From the NCBI GenBank assembly GCA_040755055.1, contig JBFMBS010000019.1, positions 23,148 through 87,147 on the forward strand: a DNA stretch of 64,000 bases. The letters run 5' to 3'. Numbering within the stretch: position 1 is the first letter of the stretch; every line of letters starts with the position of its first letter. This document shows positions 8,584-16,935 of the stretch, one piece after another. The translations under genes and the position numbers were made by a program. Source of the DNA: DYJK01 sp040755055. GTDB lineage: Bacteria; Bacteroidota; Ignavibacteria; Ignavibacteriales; Melioribacteraceae. The notes under the pieces were generated by a model, which was not told where the DNA came from, searched no databases, and saw only the letters and a list, made by a program, of their open reading frames with translations.

Positions 8584-10986
8584 TTATAACATAAATGTAT
8601 TGATACCAATGACAAAATCATTTTTATATTTATGGGTTAGCCGCCAAGTGAATTCAAGTGTAATAGGGAATAGAATCTGTCCGATACCAAAACCGACTTC
8701 CCACAGAGGTTTTTTGAATTCCTCAAATTCGTGGGTTAAAATTGTTTTGCTTTTATCAGAAATTTTTAACCAGCCAACATTTAAATATGAATTAAGTGTC
8801 AATTGTAAATCTTCGATAAATGGGATACTTAACAATTTGAATATTTCATCATTAAAAAAATGTTGAACGTTCAACACTGCGCCTCTATCACCGAATGCTT
8901 CACAAACACTTAGTGTGCGGAATGTATAAGCTTTACCGGAACTCTCCATGTTTCCCGGGAGGGCATACAGCATTTGAAAAGGTACGCTGCCGGTTGAATA
9001 AATTCCCTTCAAGGCAAAATTCAATGTTGCCGATTTGAAAGTTGGTATATAGCCGTTCAGGTTTAATTGGTAAGAGTTAAAATCCAAGTTGCTTTTAAGA
9101 ATTGATTTGCTGCTGAAAAGTGCTTCGCCGCTTAAAATTGCATATCCTTTTCCTTGATAAGCGCGTCTTCTAAAATAACCGTCCTCTATAAATTTTCTGA
9201 AATCTAAATTGAATGATGCGGTTAAAGCATTAACTTTTGTATCGTAAATTGTTTTGTTAACCTTGTATGTTTTTGATTTGTTAAAGATTGAAAAATCGGA
9301 ATTGTTAAAAGCTGTGTTATCGGTTCTATTTAAATATCCTATGCCAATCCGTAAAATGGGAAAAACCTCTCCGGCAATTTTGAAATCCCAGCCCTTTGTG
9401 TAATAATAATCTCTAAAATCATACTTGCCGATTAAACTTGTTAGTGTTGAGGTTAGATTATTATAATGTACCGATTCGCCAAATAAGTCGGCTAACTTGT
9501 TGTAAGCATTGAAAGATAAGGAAGTGGTTCTGTAATCACCGAGTAAATATCTAAGTGAGAGTTCGGATTTGAATTTCTTATCCGAAAAGCCGTACGATAG
9601 ATTTATGCTGCCGTTGAATCTTTTTTCGAATTCATTAGAAACGTTTGCAAAGAAATTAAGCGCATGTCCTTCAATTTTATTGAAACTATAAAGTGAAAGG
9701 GGACCGCTTATTGAAATGTTATCGCTGATATTGGTTGAAAAAGAGAGTAGGGAAAAATCATCCCAAAAATTTCTCGGGATTGATTCAAGACTATCAATTC
9801 GGTTATATGCCTCAACCTCCTGGAGAGTGTTGGGAATTTTCTGCATCGAGTCCCAGTAAGTAGAATCTTTTTTATCGGCATCAGGTAAAACTTTAACAAT
9901 CACCATATCAAAGAAATCATCATCGAGCTGGTTGTTGATTTGGTAATCATAGAAAACAGAGTTGAGTTCAAAACCGAATTTTGCGAGACCTAAAAAGTTA
10001 CCTTCAACAAAAACACGGTAATCAATCGGCATAAAAATATTTTGATCATATGGAACAAATTGCTGGAAAATATTTACTTTAGAAAAAATTCCGCCGGGAT
10101 TAGCGGCGTCATTTAAATTTACATCCAACTTAACCATTGCAAACGACCCGTCTTCTATGTAGATCTTTCCCCAAAAACCGGGATCCGATTTATCGAATGT
10201 CTTGAAAGAAATTTCGAAGATTGATTTGTTATCCATGGCAAGTGTATCTTCTATGAAAAAATCATAATAATCAATTGCATCATCTGCGATCGGGCAGAGT
10301 AAAGGTCTGTTAAAAAATTGAATATCGTTTGTATAGAAATTCTGGATAATTCTTCCGCCGGTTAAAATATTTATTGTTGAAGGGGTATTAGCACTCTGCT
10401 TTCTTGCAATGATTTCATCTTTATAGTTACTTGGTTTTTTAAAATATCCTCTGCTTTCATTTTCTATTATGCCCGTAATTTTAAGTTTGGCTGTGTCGCT
10501 TTCACCGAATGAAAATCCTACGCTCCTATCAGTTGCAGAAATATCTTTGGTGGTTTTTACCAAGCCCTTTGTATATGCTTTGAAAGTGTACGAATTGATT
10601 TTCTCATCCCTTTTTTGTTTGAATAAAATTGCACGGCGAATAATTTCAAGTGCCGGATTCTCACCGGGCAGAACGGTTATTTCAGGGAGTTTTATATCGA
10701 TACGCTCCAATTGAAAATTTGAAACTTGGTTTCCGTTGAAATTGATTTTTAGAGTATCCGATCGGTATCCTATATACGATGCGATTAAATGAAATGAACC
10801 GGCACTAAGTTTCAACTCATAATTGCCCTCTATATTAGCTGCGGTGCCCGAAGATGTTTCGGCAATTCTCAAGTTAGCGAAGCTTAAAGCTTCCCCTGAA
10901 TTTTTATCTGTAACTTTTCCTCTTAATGTAAATTGTTGTGCGTTGATTGTTGTAAAGGCGAGCACAAATAATAGGCATTTGAACAT
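8584..10986 (-). CDS. DUF5686 family outer-membrane protein with CarboxypepD_reg-like domain
   Basis: 800 residues with a signal peptide ending in TTINAQQ. Residues about 20-100 form a carboxypeptidase-regulatory-like beta sandwich (LRGKVTDKNSGEALSFANLRI, IEGNYELKLSAG, YIGYRSDTL), as found at the front of Bacteroidota outer-membrane proteins. The remainder fits DUF5686: long alternating aromatic/polar strands and a C-terminus in -FML that suits a beta-barrel end. The function is not established for the family. First gene of a two-gene unit with the GH13 enzyme, so a role in glucan handling at the outer membrane is possible but inferred only from position. Confidence 0.85.
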   Translation of the reverse strand: MFKCLLFVLAFTTINAQQFTLRGKVTDKNSGEALSFANLRIAETSSGTAANIEGNYELKLSAGSFHLIASYIGYRSDTLKINFNGNQVSNFQLERIDIKLPEITVLPGENPALEIIRRAILFKQKRDEKINSYTFKAYTKGLVKTTKDISATDRSVGFSFGESDTAKLKITGIIENESRGYFKKPSNYKDEIIARKQSANTPSTINILTGGRIIQNFYTNDIQFFNRPLLCPIADDAIDYYDFFIEDTLAMDNKSIFEISFKTFDKSDPGFWGKIYIEDGSFAMVKLDVNLNDAANPGGIFSKVNIFQQFVPYDQNIFMPIDYRVFVEGNFLGLAKFGFELNSVFYDYQINNQLDDDFFDMVIVKVLPDADKKDSTYWDSMQKIPNTLQEVEAYNRIDSLESIPRNFWDDFSLLSFSTNISDNISISGPLSLYSFNKIEGHALNFFANVSNEFEKRFNGSINLSYGFSDKKFKSELSLRYLLGDYRTTSLSFNAYNKLADLFGESVHYNNLTSTLTSLIGKYDFRDYYYTKGWDFKIAGEVFPILRIGIGYLNRTDNTAFNNSDFSIFNKSKTYKVNKTIYDTKVNALTASFNLDFRKFIEDGYFRRRAYQGKGYAILSGEALFSSKSILKSNLDFNSYQLNLNGYIPTFKSATLNFALKGIYSTGSVPFQMLYALPGNMESSGKAYTFRTLSVCEAFGDRGAVLNVQHFFNDEIFKLLSIPFIEDLQLTLNSYLNVGWLKISDKSKTILTHEFEEFKKPLWEVGFGIGQILFPITLEFTWRLTHKYKNDFVIGINTFML

Positions 10987-11135
10987 TTTTGTCTCTGTTT
11001 TAATAATTTAAAGGTAACTGATTGCTTACATGGTTAAAATAAAACAAAAGATTGCATCTTAAAAGCCATAAATGATTCTAACTAATAACCTTTCTTGGTT
11101 GGTATAGTTCTGTCATTTAGATATATAGAGGCGCG

Positions 11136-12053
11136 ATGAAAAAAATATTAGTGACCGGCGCTACCGGGCTGATTGGTAAAAAAATTGTTGATAAACTTAT
11201 TAAAAGGGGTGATGAAACAGTAGTGTTAACGCGATCGGTGTTAGCTGCCCAGAAGATATTGCCTAATGCTAATAGATTTATTGAATTTTATTACGATAGA
11301 AATATAACCGAGGAACTCTCCGATGTTATTAATCAATCCGATGCGATTATACATTTAGCCGGTGAAAATATTATGGCTAAGCGCTGGACAAAAGAACACA
11401 AGAAAATAGTTATTGAAAGCCGTGTTAAATTTACAGAGAAATTGGTAGAAAAAATAAAGAAAACCGGGAAGAAACCAAAAACATTTATCTCCGCATCGGC
11501 AGTCGGCTTTTACGGAAACAGATTTGATGACGTAGATGAAAGTTCGGGAAAGGGGAGCGGTTTTTTACCGGATGTAACTAATGCCTGGGAAAAATCCACT
11601 TTACCCTTGGATGAACTAGGAATAAGAAGAGTTAATGTTAGAATCGGGATTGTGTTTACAAATGATGGCGGTGCTCTGCCAAAGTTAGTAACACCGTTTA
11701 AGTTTTTTATCGGCGGTTCTCTTGGTACCGGAAAGCAATGGATACCATGGATTCATATAAATGATCTGGTAAATATTTTTCTTTATGCTCTGGATAATGA
11801 AAGTATTAACGGTGCAGTTAATGCGGTTTCGCCGAATCCGGTTACAATGAATGAATTATCAAGCAAAATCGGAAAAGTTTTACACCGTCCATCTTTTTTT
11901 AGAGTGCCTCAGTTCATTCTTAAAATTATTCTTGGTGAATCAGCTGATTCTATATTGGAAGGAGCAAAAGTGATTCCTTATAAATTAAATTCTGCTGGGT
12001 TTGAATTTCAATTTAAATATCTAAAGGATGCGTTGACAGATTTGCTGGGGTAA
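11136..12053 (+). CDS. TIGR01777-type SDR oxidoreductase/epimerase family protein
   Basis: 305 residues. An extended-SDR Rossmann fold opens with TGATGLIGKKI, followed by AIIHLAGENI and FISASAVGFYG. The last two blocks, with RWTKEHKKIVIESRV between them and PWIHINDLV later, are signatures of the YfcH/TIGR01777 group, and the C-terminal DUF1731-like part (LHRPSFFRVPQFILKIILGE) is present. NAD(P) binding is expected; the physiological substrate of this group is not settled. Its stop codon abuts that of the convergent pilin-like gene with no base between them. Confidence 0.88.
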   Translation: MKKILVTGATGLIGKKIVDKLIKRGDETVVLTRSVLAAQKILPNANRFIEFYYDRNITEELSDVINQSDAIIHLAGENIMAKRWTKEHKKIVIESRVKFTEKLVEKIKKTGKKPKTFISASAVGFYGNRFDDVDESSGKGSGFLPDVTNAWEKSTLPLDELGIRRVNVRIGIVFTNDGGALPKLVTPFKFFIGGSLGTGKQWIPWIHINDLVNIFLYALDNESINGAVNAVSPNPVTMNELSSKIGKVLHRPSFFRVPQFILKIILGESADSILEGAKVIPYKLNSAGFEFQFKYLKDALTDLLG

Positions 12054-13439
12054 TCACTCGTACCAGGAAACCACCTCAAAGTTTCTTGTATGTGGAAATG
12101 CCGGTGGTACGTTTACTAAAAATCTCTCATCATAAGTATGTACAAATCTTAATCCTCTAACCGGGTTACTTCCTGAATATGTAGCAGTAACACGCGTTGT
12201 GCTGGCAATTAAGCCGCCTAAAATATTCCAGTCACCCAAAAAATGTTGTGTAACTAAACCATCCTCAGGACCGATGTTTCCGTTCATTGCAAACATCGAA
12301 GCTTGAGTTGTAATGTCTTTTCCGCGTGTATTGACATTATCATCAATGCGTATATTCTCTTCGGCAACTATGCCAAGCATGTCATCCGAATCTTCTTCTA
12401 TTAATGGATCGTCATGATACTGTAAATTATCTTCCTGGTAAACATTTCCAAAACCGTTGCGACCCTTTTTAGTGGCTACAATTGTAACAGCACCGTTTAC
12501 TGTCCCTTTAGTATAGATGTTACCTTTTTCAACATAGATAACCCCGTTGGTAAGTGATCCTAACGAAATTGTTTGTTCAGCACTCCAGCTACCGGCTCCT
12601 TCTGCTTTAGAACTGTATGTTAATGATCCGTCATCACTAAAATAGAGTCGTACATCGATACCTCTGTTAGGACTCGATGTACCGCGGAAAGTTAAATCCG
12701 ATTTGGAGCGTAAACCGGTAGTGTCGAATTCAAGGGGAATATCAACGCCATCTTCGTATCCGCCTAAAAATTGAGGATTGGGTGGGCTGCCCAATTTTCT
12801 TAATCCGTTACGTGTTGTTACTTTTCCGTTGAAGACCGGTGTACCATAAGTTGTTAACCGTCCGTTTGTATGAAAGGGTCCGTTAAAAACATCACCCGTT
12901 GCCGGGTACGCGCTAATTGTTGAGTAGTAATTCCCAAATTTTGCAAAGTTACTTGGCTGTAGTTCTACGATAATAGTTTTGGTAACATTCTGGTATGTTC
13001 CTTCAGAAATTATTGTAGCTATTTGGTCATTATAAGTTGCACCACCGCCGCATGGTCCAACATAATCGCCATGAGCTAAATGTGCGGCAAGTGCACTGCC
13101 CGAGATATTCATTGTATGTTGTGCATCCGGATTACCGGGAGGAATATGGCATATAACTACTTTACCGGTGGTGCCGCCAACATTATTTGTTATGTAAACA
13201 TTTATAGTTCCACCGCCAAAACTAATATTTGTGTAGCCATCATCCCAGGTTCTGTCCATAAAAATTTGATTTGCCGCCATATTGGCACCGGCATTAGCAA
13301 TATTAAATGCCTGGGTTTCTTCATAATAACTGGTCATGTTATCTATTGCCCGTGTAGATAAACTAGAAAAGTTATGACCGAATATTAGGAATATCATACT
13401 GAAGCCAAGGACTAACAATATCGCAGCTTTACCGCCCAA
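12054..13439 (-). CDS. Pilin-like surface protein with CHIPPG/HGD motif, copy 2
   Basis: 461 residues from a TTG at 13439 with AAGGGA just upstream. This start lines up with the ATG-GGC-GGC start of the neighbouring paralogue, whereas a TTG at 13490 would add 17 residues. An N-terminal hydrophobic helix (AAILLVLGFSMIFLIF) followed by an Ala/Asn-rich amphipathic stretch (NIANAGANMAANQIF) resembles PilX-type minor pilins. Around residues 95-140 sits KVVICHIPPGNPDAQHT...AAHLAHGDYVGPC, a Cys/His-rich motif. The C-terminal half is rich in beta strands and closely matches the paralogue, ending in FEVVSWYE in both. Probably an exported pilus or surface component; it may belong to the DUF4900-type group, which I cannot confirm. 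Confidence 0.8.
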   Translation of the reverse strand: MGGKAAILLVLGFSMIFLIFGHNFSSLSTRAIDNMTSYYEETQAFNIANAGANMAANQIFMDRTWDDGYTNISFGGGTINVYITNNVGGTTGKVVICHIPPGNPDAQHTMNISGSALAAHLAHGDYVGPCGGGATYNDQIATIISEGTYQNVTKTIIVELQPSNFAKFGNYYSTISAYPATGDVFNGPFHTNGRLTTYGTPVFNGKVTTRNGLRKLGSPPNPQFLGGYEDGVDIPLEFDTTGLRSKSDLTFRGTSSPNRGIDVRLYFSDDGSLTYSSKAEGAGSWSAEQTISLGSLTNGVIYVEKGNIYTKGTVNGAVTIVATKKGRNGFGNVYQEDNLQYHDDPLIEEDSDDMLGIVAEENIRIDDNVNTRGKDITTQASMFAMNGNIGPEDGLVTQHFLGDWNILGGLIASTTRVTATYSGSNPVRGLRFVHTYDERFLVNVPPAFPHTRNFEVVSWYE

Positions 13440-13485
13440 AGAAAATCCCTTTTTTGATTTGATATTAAAATAAGCAAAAATAAAT

Positions 13486-13514
13486 AACAATTGCTATGAG
13501 TGAGAGCAATTGTT
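13486..13514 (-). terminator. Intercistronic hairpin between the pilin-like paralogues
   Basis: AACAATTGCT and AGCAATTGTT (13486-13495 and 13505-13514) are perfect complements around a 9-base loop. Read on the minus strand, the 3' arm is followed by ATTTATTTTTG. It lies just after the upstream paralogue and before the downstream one, so it could terminate or attenuate transcription between them. Confidence 0.6.
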
Positions 13515-13530
13515 GATTGACCGGTAATAA

Positions 13531-14910
13531 TCACTCGTACCAGGAAACTACTTCGAAATTTTTTGTATGTGGAAATGCCGGTGGGACCTTAAGTAGGAAT
13601 CTCTCATCGTATGTATGTACAAATCTTAATCCTTTTACCGGTGTACTTCCGGAATATGTGGCTGTAACACGGGTTGTTTTTGCAATCAATCCGCCTAAAA
13701 TATTCCAGTTACCTAAAAAGTTTTGTGTAACCAAACCATCTTCGGGACCAATATTTCCGTTTTGAGCAAACATGGATGCTTGGGTATAAATATTTTTTCC
13801 ACGTGTGTCCGCATTGTCTTTTATTCTAATATTTTCTTCGGCAACTATGCCAAGCATATCGTCCGAACTCGGTATAGTAACCGGGTTATCTTTATAAATA
13901 ATATTATCCTCAAAATAAACATTACCGCAGCCGATTTTACCCAGCTTTGTTGCAACTATTGTTAGAGAGCCGTTAACAGTTCCTTTGGTATAGATATTTC
14001 CTTTTTCAACATAAATAATTCCATCCGGTGCAAATGAAGATATATTTTCTGTTTTCGGAGTAGACCAACTTCCACTATTTATTGATTTGCTGTGTGTGAT
14101 CGTACCGTTTGAATTAAAATAAAGTCGAACGTCAATTTTATAACCATTGCCGGTTGTATCCTTAAAAACTACATCTGCATTGCTTCTGAGTCCGGCTGTG
14201 TCAAATTCAAGAGGAATATCGATGCCATCTTCATATCCACCGTAGAACTTTGGGTCTCTCGGGCTGCCTAACTTTGTTAACCCATTTTTACTTGTAACTT
14301 TACCCCAAAAGACCGGTGTGCCGTAGGTAGTTAATCTTGCGTTAACGTGAAAAGGTCCATTAAATGTATCGCCGGTAGCCGGGTAGGCGCTTATTGAACT
14401 ATAAAAATTTCCAAACTTTGCAAAATTGCTCGGACGTAATTCTACCACTACTGTTTTTGTTACACCGTTAAAAGTACCTTCAGAAATTATTTTAGCTATT
14501 TGAGAAATATAACCGCCGCCGCCGCATTCACCAAGATAATCGCCGTGAGCTAAATGAGCGGGAACGGCAGTACTTGCGATTTCTATTGTATGGCCCTCGG
14601 TTTCACCGGGGGGGATGTGGCAAATTTTAACTTTACCGGTAGAGCCGCTGGTAGTATTGCTTACATACACATTAATTATTCCGCCTGAAAAACTTAAGTT
14701 GGAATACCCTTCATCCCAAAATTTATCCATAAATATTTCGTTAGCAGCCATATTTGCACCGGCAACTGCAATATTATATGCTGTGGTTTGAACATAATAT
14801 TTTGTTTCATTATCAACCGCTCTGCCGGACAAACTCCCAAAATTTTGCCCGATAACTAAGAAGATAATGCTGAACCCCAACACAATTAATATTATACCTT
14901 TGCCGCCCAT
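13531..14910 (-). CDS. Pilin-like surface protein with CHIPPG/HGD motif, copy 1
   Basis: 459 residues from ATG 14910 with AGGAC upstream. Same architecture as the downstream paralogue: MGGKGIILIVLGFSIIFLV helix, IAVAGANMAANEIFMD amphipathic stretch, then KVKICHIPPGETEGHT...PAHLAHGDYLGEC at about residues 92-130, then a long beta-rich region with STISAYPATGD/SSISAYPATGD-type and NGPFH blocks. The final 90 residues (GNIGPEDGLVTQ, WNILGGLIA, RGLRFVHTYDERFL-like) are nearly the same in the two copies. It starts 8 bases after the upstream pilin-like gene, so it is in the same operon. The paired Cys and three His of the motif suggest metal or disulfide stabilisation; this is inference. Confidence 0.82.
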   Translation of the reverse strand: MGGKGIILIVLGFSIIFLVIGQNFGSLSGRAVDNETKYYVQTTAYNIAVAGANMAANEIFMDKFWDEGYSNLSFSGGIINVYVSNTTSGSTGKVKICHIPPGETEGHTIEIASTAVPAHLAHGDYLGECGGGGYISQIAKIISEGTFNGVTKTVVVELRPSNFAKFGNFYSSISAYPATGDTFNGPFHVNARLTTYGTPVFWGKVTSKNGLTKLGSPRDPKFYGGYEDGIDIPLEFDTAGLRSNADVVFKDTTGNGYKIDVRLYFNSNGTITHSKSINSGSWSTPKTENISSFAPDGIIYVEKGNIYTKGTVNGSLTIVATKLGKIGCGNVYFEDNIIYKDNPVTIPSSDDMLGIVAEENIRIKDNADTRGKNIYTQASMFAQNGNIGPEDGLVTQNFLGNWNILGGLIAKTTRVTATYSGSTPVKGLRFVHTYDERFLLKVPPAFPHTKNFEVVSWYE

Positions 14911-14918
14911 ACATTGTC

Positions 14919-15518
14919 CTAACGATTATTGAGATTTCTTGCTGCTAATCTTATCTGCCGCCAGAAAACGCTCGAATATTTATTATCATATGCAACGGTA
15001 CTTTCAATCGTGATGTTTATTTGCATTGTATGAATTTGGCCCGGAACTGTGATTGGAAAGTGAATAGTATCTCCCAGTGCATCGAAATAGAGGAGCCGGA
15101 ATTGTGTTACACCAAGGTTGGCGCCAGCCGGGGCATCATGATTAACTACCCTATACAAAATCCGGTCATTAGGATTTGGTGTGCTTGTTAGCGAATCACG
15201 CGAGCCAAGATAATAATGTACTGTGTCAACATTTTCATCCGAATCTACATCTGTAAGAAAATTTATACTGGTTGAATCAGCACTAAGAATAGCGGTGGTA
15301 GGATTAGGGATTTTTTCCCAATCCTTACAATAACCAATTTTTCTAAAATCATATTCAAGTAATTGTACAACTTCTACAAGATTTTGCTGAACGATCAAGT
15401 CGCCGCCATAATTAAATGTATTTTCAATGGCAGCGTCATTTAACCTAAACAAGATTAAGAGCAGCATTCCGCCTACAATCATTGAACCAAGTATGTCGAT
15501 TAAAGTACTAAAGCCCAT
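14919..15518 (-). CDS. Pilin-like (PilW/PulJ-type) protein
   Basis: 199 residues beginning MGFSTLIDILGSMIVGGMLLLILF, a hydrophobic N-terminal helix preceded by GFS that resembles a processed type IV pilin-like start, then a soluble domain with LLEYDFRKIGYC, a phrase common in PilW/PulJ-like minor pilins (they monitor the helix with a short beta domain). Starts 3 bases after the upstream gene's stop with TAGGTGA as ribosome site. Part of a four-gene unit running from 16106 to 12054. No prepilin peptidase or assembly ATPase lies in the window, so the machine must be encoded elsewhere. Confidence 0.7.
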   Translation of the reverse strand: MGFSTLIDILGSMIVGGMLLLILFRLNDAAIENTFNYGGDLIVQQNLVEVVQLLEYDFRKIGYCKDWEKIPNPTTAILSADSTSINFLTDVDSDENVDTVHYYLGSRDSLTSTPNPNDRILYRVVNHDAPAGANLGVTQFRLLYFDALGDTIHFPITVPGQIHTMQINITIESTVAYDNKYSSVFWRQIRLAARNLNNR

Positions 15519-15521
15519 TTG

Positions 15522-16106
15522 TCACCTAAAATACCAATAACTAAAAATTGTTGACATACGTAAAGTATCCCTACTTGCGTAACTCAATGTATCGTGAAAT
15601 TGAGGGCTCGTAATTGTTACTCTTAGTCGCTTATGCCATCTTTGGGAAGTTACAGCGACATCGGGTGTAGTAGGATTTACGTAATCAACAACACAGTCAA
15701 TTTTATAAATAGCAGATTTAAGCGAGGTATCGATTTGTTTATAAGCCGGGTATCCAAATCCGTAAAATCTGATAATGCTTGCAGAATCAGGGGAAACGAT
15801 TTTACTGAATCCATCGAAGTCATCGAAGTCATCGAAGTTAGGATAAACTTCCCCGGCATCAGGACCCAAACTGCCGGCGGCTGTTAAATTGAGAACATTA
15901 CTCACAGAAGTAGTATCCGTTGCTTGATCAAATGCTTTGCTTCCAGCTTCTTCCATTACCGATGTGCCTAAAGAAACAGCCATAACACCGAATTGAGTAT
16001 TGTACAAAACCGATTGTGTACTGAAGAAATTTGTATTCACTCTTAAAATAACCAGTGCAAGAAGGAACACAGCGCCAATTGTAATTAACATTTGTCCGGT
16101 ATTCAT
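15522..16106 (-). CDS. Pilin-like N-terminal-helix protein
   Basis: 194 residues with a single N-terminal hydrophobic segment (MLITIGAVFLLALVILRV) and a soluble exported domain; first gene of the pilin-like operon. No named family is recognised. Residues in the middle read NFDDFDDFDGFSK, produced by three exact 9-base tandem repeats at 15812-15838. The C-terminal half contains PDVAVTSQRWHKRLRVTITSP, beta-like. Position and N-terminal helix suggest a minor pilin or pseudopilin, but no canonical cleavage motif with Glu+5 is visible. Confidence 0.7.
   Translation of the reverse strand: MNTGQMLITIGAVFLLALVILRVNTNFFSTQSVLYNTQFGVMAVSLGTSVMEEAGSKAFDQATDTTSVSNVLNLTAAGSLGPDAGEVYPNFDDFDDFDGFSKIVSPDSASIIRFYGFGYPAYKQIDTSLKSAIYKIDCVVDYVNPTTPDVAVTSQRWHKRLRVTITSPQFHDTLSYASRDTLRMSTIFSYWYFR
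15812..15838 (-). repeat. Three exact 9-bp tandem repeats inside a gene
   Basis: CATCGAAGT is repeated three times without a mismatch at 15812-15838. On the coding strand it gives an FDD-type repeat, and because the unit is a multiple of three, copy changes would keep the frame. Confidence 0.9.
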
Positions 16107-16353
16107 CGTTTCTCTTTTCTTATGCCGCTAAAAAGATATGAAAAATTAGCTTCTATTTCTAATCAAATATTGTGCTAAGGAACATCTCTATTTTTTTCAT
16201 CACAAATCAGTTTTAATAGAATTATCGGCTAATTGATGTAATATTAACATGTAGTAATGGAATCTATTATCATTGGTATCAGTATGTTCAAAAATTAAAC
16301 TGAAAGTTGCTATATTGGATTAAAAAATCAGTAAAATTTGACCGGCGGCTGCG

Positions 16354-16935
16354 ATGGATCCTATAAACTTGCTTGTGGGAATAAATTTATTTGTTTCGAT
16401 GTCTGCAAATTATGGTGGTGCTAAAAAAGGATTAAAAACATCGATTACTAAAGTTTCGGAGCGACCGGTATCTTTTCTGCAGAAGATACCGCCAAATATT
16501 TCTGCACTGGTACTTATATTGATTATCGCCGGCATTTTTAAATTTGCTTTTTTAAGCACAAATAAAGAGTTTGAAACTTTGCGCTATGTTGGACTTGGTT
16601 TATTCATAATTTTTTCCTGGCTGCAAGTACTTGCATATAAAAGTCTTGGCAATAATTATGCACCCGATATAGTTGTTTTGAAAGACCATAAGCTGGTTAC
16701 CGCCGGGATTTATAAATTCATACGGCATCCCCAGTATGTAAGCCAGATATTATCCGATCTGGGTGCCGGGTTAGCTTTGTTGAACTACATTGTTGTTCCG
16801 TTAGTTTTGTTAATAGAGCTTCCGCTCTTTATAATGCGTGCCAAATACGAAGAGACTTTACTTGAAAAATATTTTAAAGAGGATTTTTTACAATATAAGA
16901 AACATAGCGGGTTCATTCTGCCATTTATCGGTTGA
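16354..16935 (+). CDS. ICMT/PEMT-type membrane methyltransferase family protein
   Basis: 193 residues with four or five hydrophobic segments. The C-terminal half carries the isoprenylcysteine/phospholipid methyltransferase signature: LVTAGIYKFIRHPQY (the conserved Arg-His-Pro) followed, after two membrane segments, by RAKYEETLLEKYFKEDFLQYKKH, the Glu/Tyr-rich tail of the SAM-binding region. It should methylate a lipid or membrane-associated substrate in the inner membrane, but the substrate is unknown. Its TGA stop shares one base with the ATG of the amidase, so the two are translationally coupled. Confidence 0.8.
   Translation: MDPINLLVGINLFVSMSANYGGAKKGLKTSITKVSERPVSFLQKIPPNISALVLILIIAGIFKFAFLSTNKEFETLRYVGLGLFIIFSWLQVLAYKSLGNNYAPDIVVLKDHKLVTAGIYKFIRHPQYVSQILSDLGAGLALLNYIVVPLVLLIELPLFIMRAKYEETLLEKYFKEDFLQYKKHSGFILPFIG

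Noticed and set aside
8600..8866. Plus-strand frame inside the end of the DUF5686 gene
   Set aside because: Lies antisense to a well-supported barrel C-terminus.
13486..13514. Hairpin as a possible CRISPR or phage attachment site
   Set aside because: Single copy, 10-bp arms and a T-rich tail point to a terminator; no repeat-spacer pattern was seen anywhere in the window.
16107..16353. Gap upstream of the methyltransferase gene, examined for a riboswitch
   Set aside because: No conserved aptamer-like block or paired stems found; only AT-rich spacer between divergent genes.
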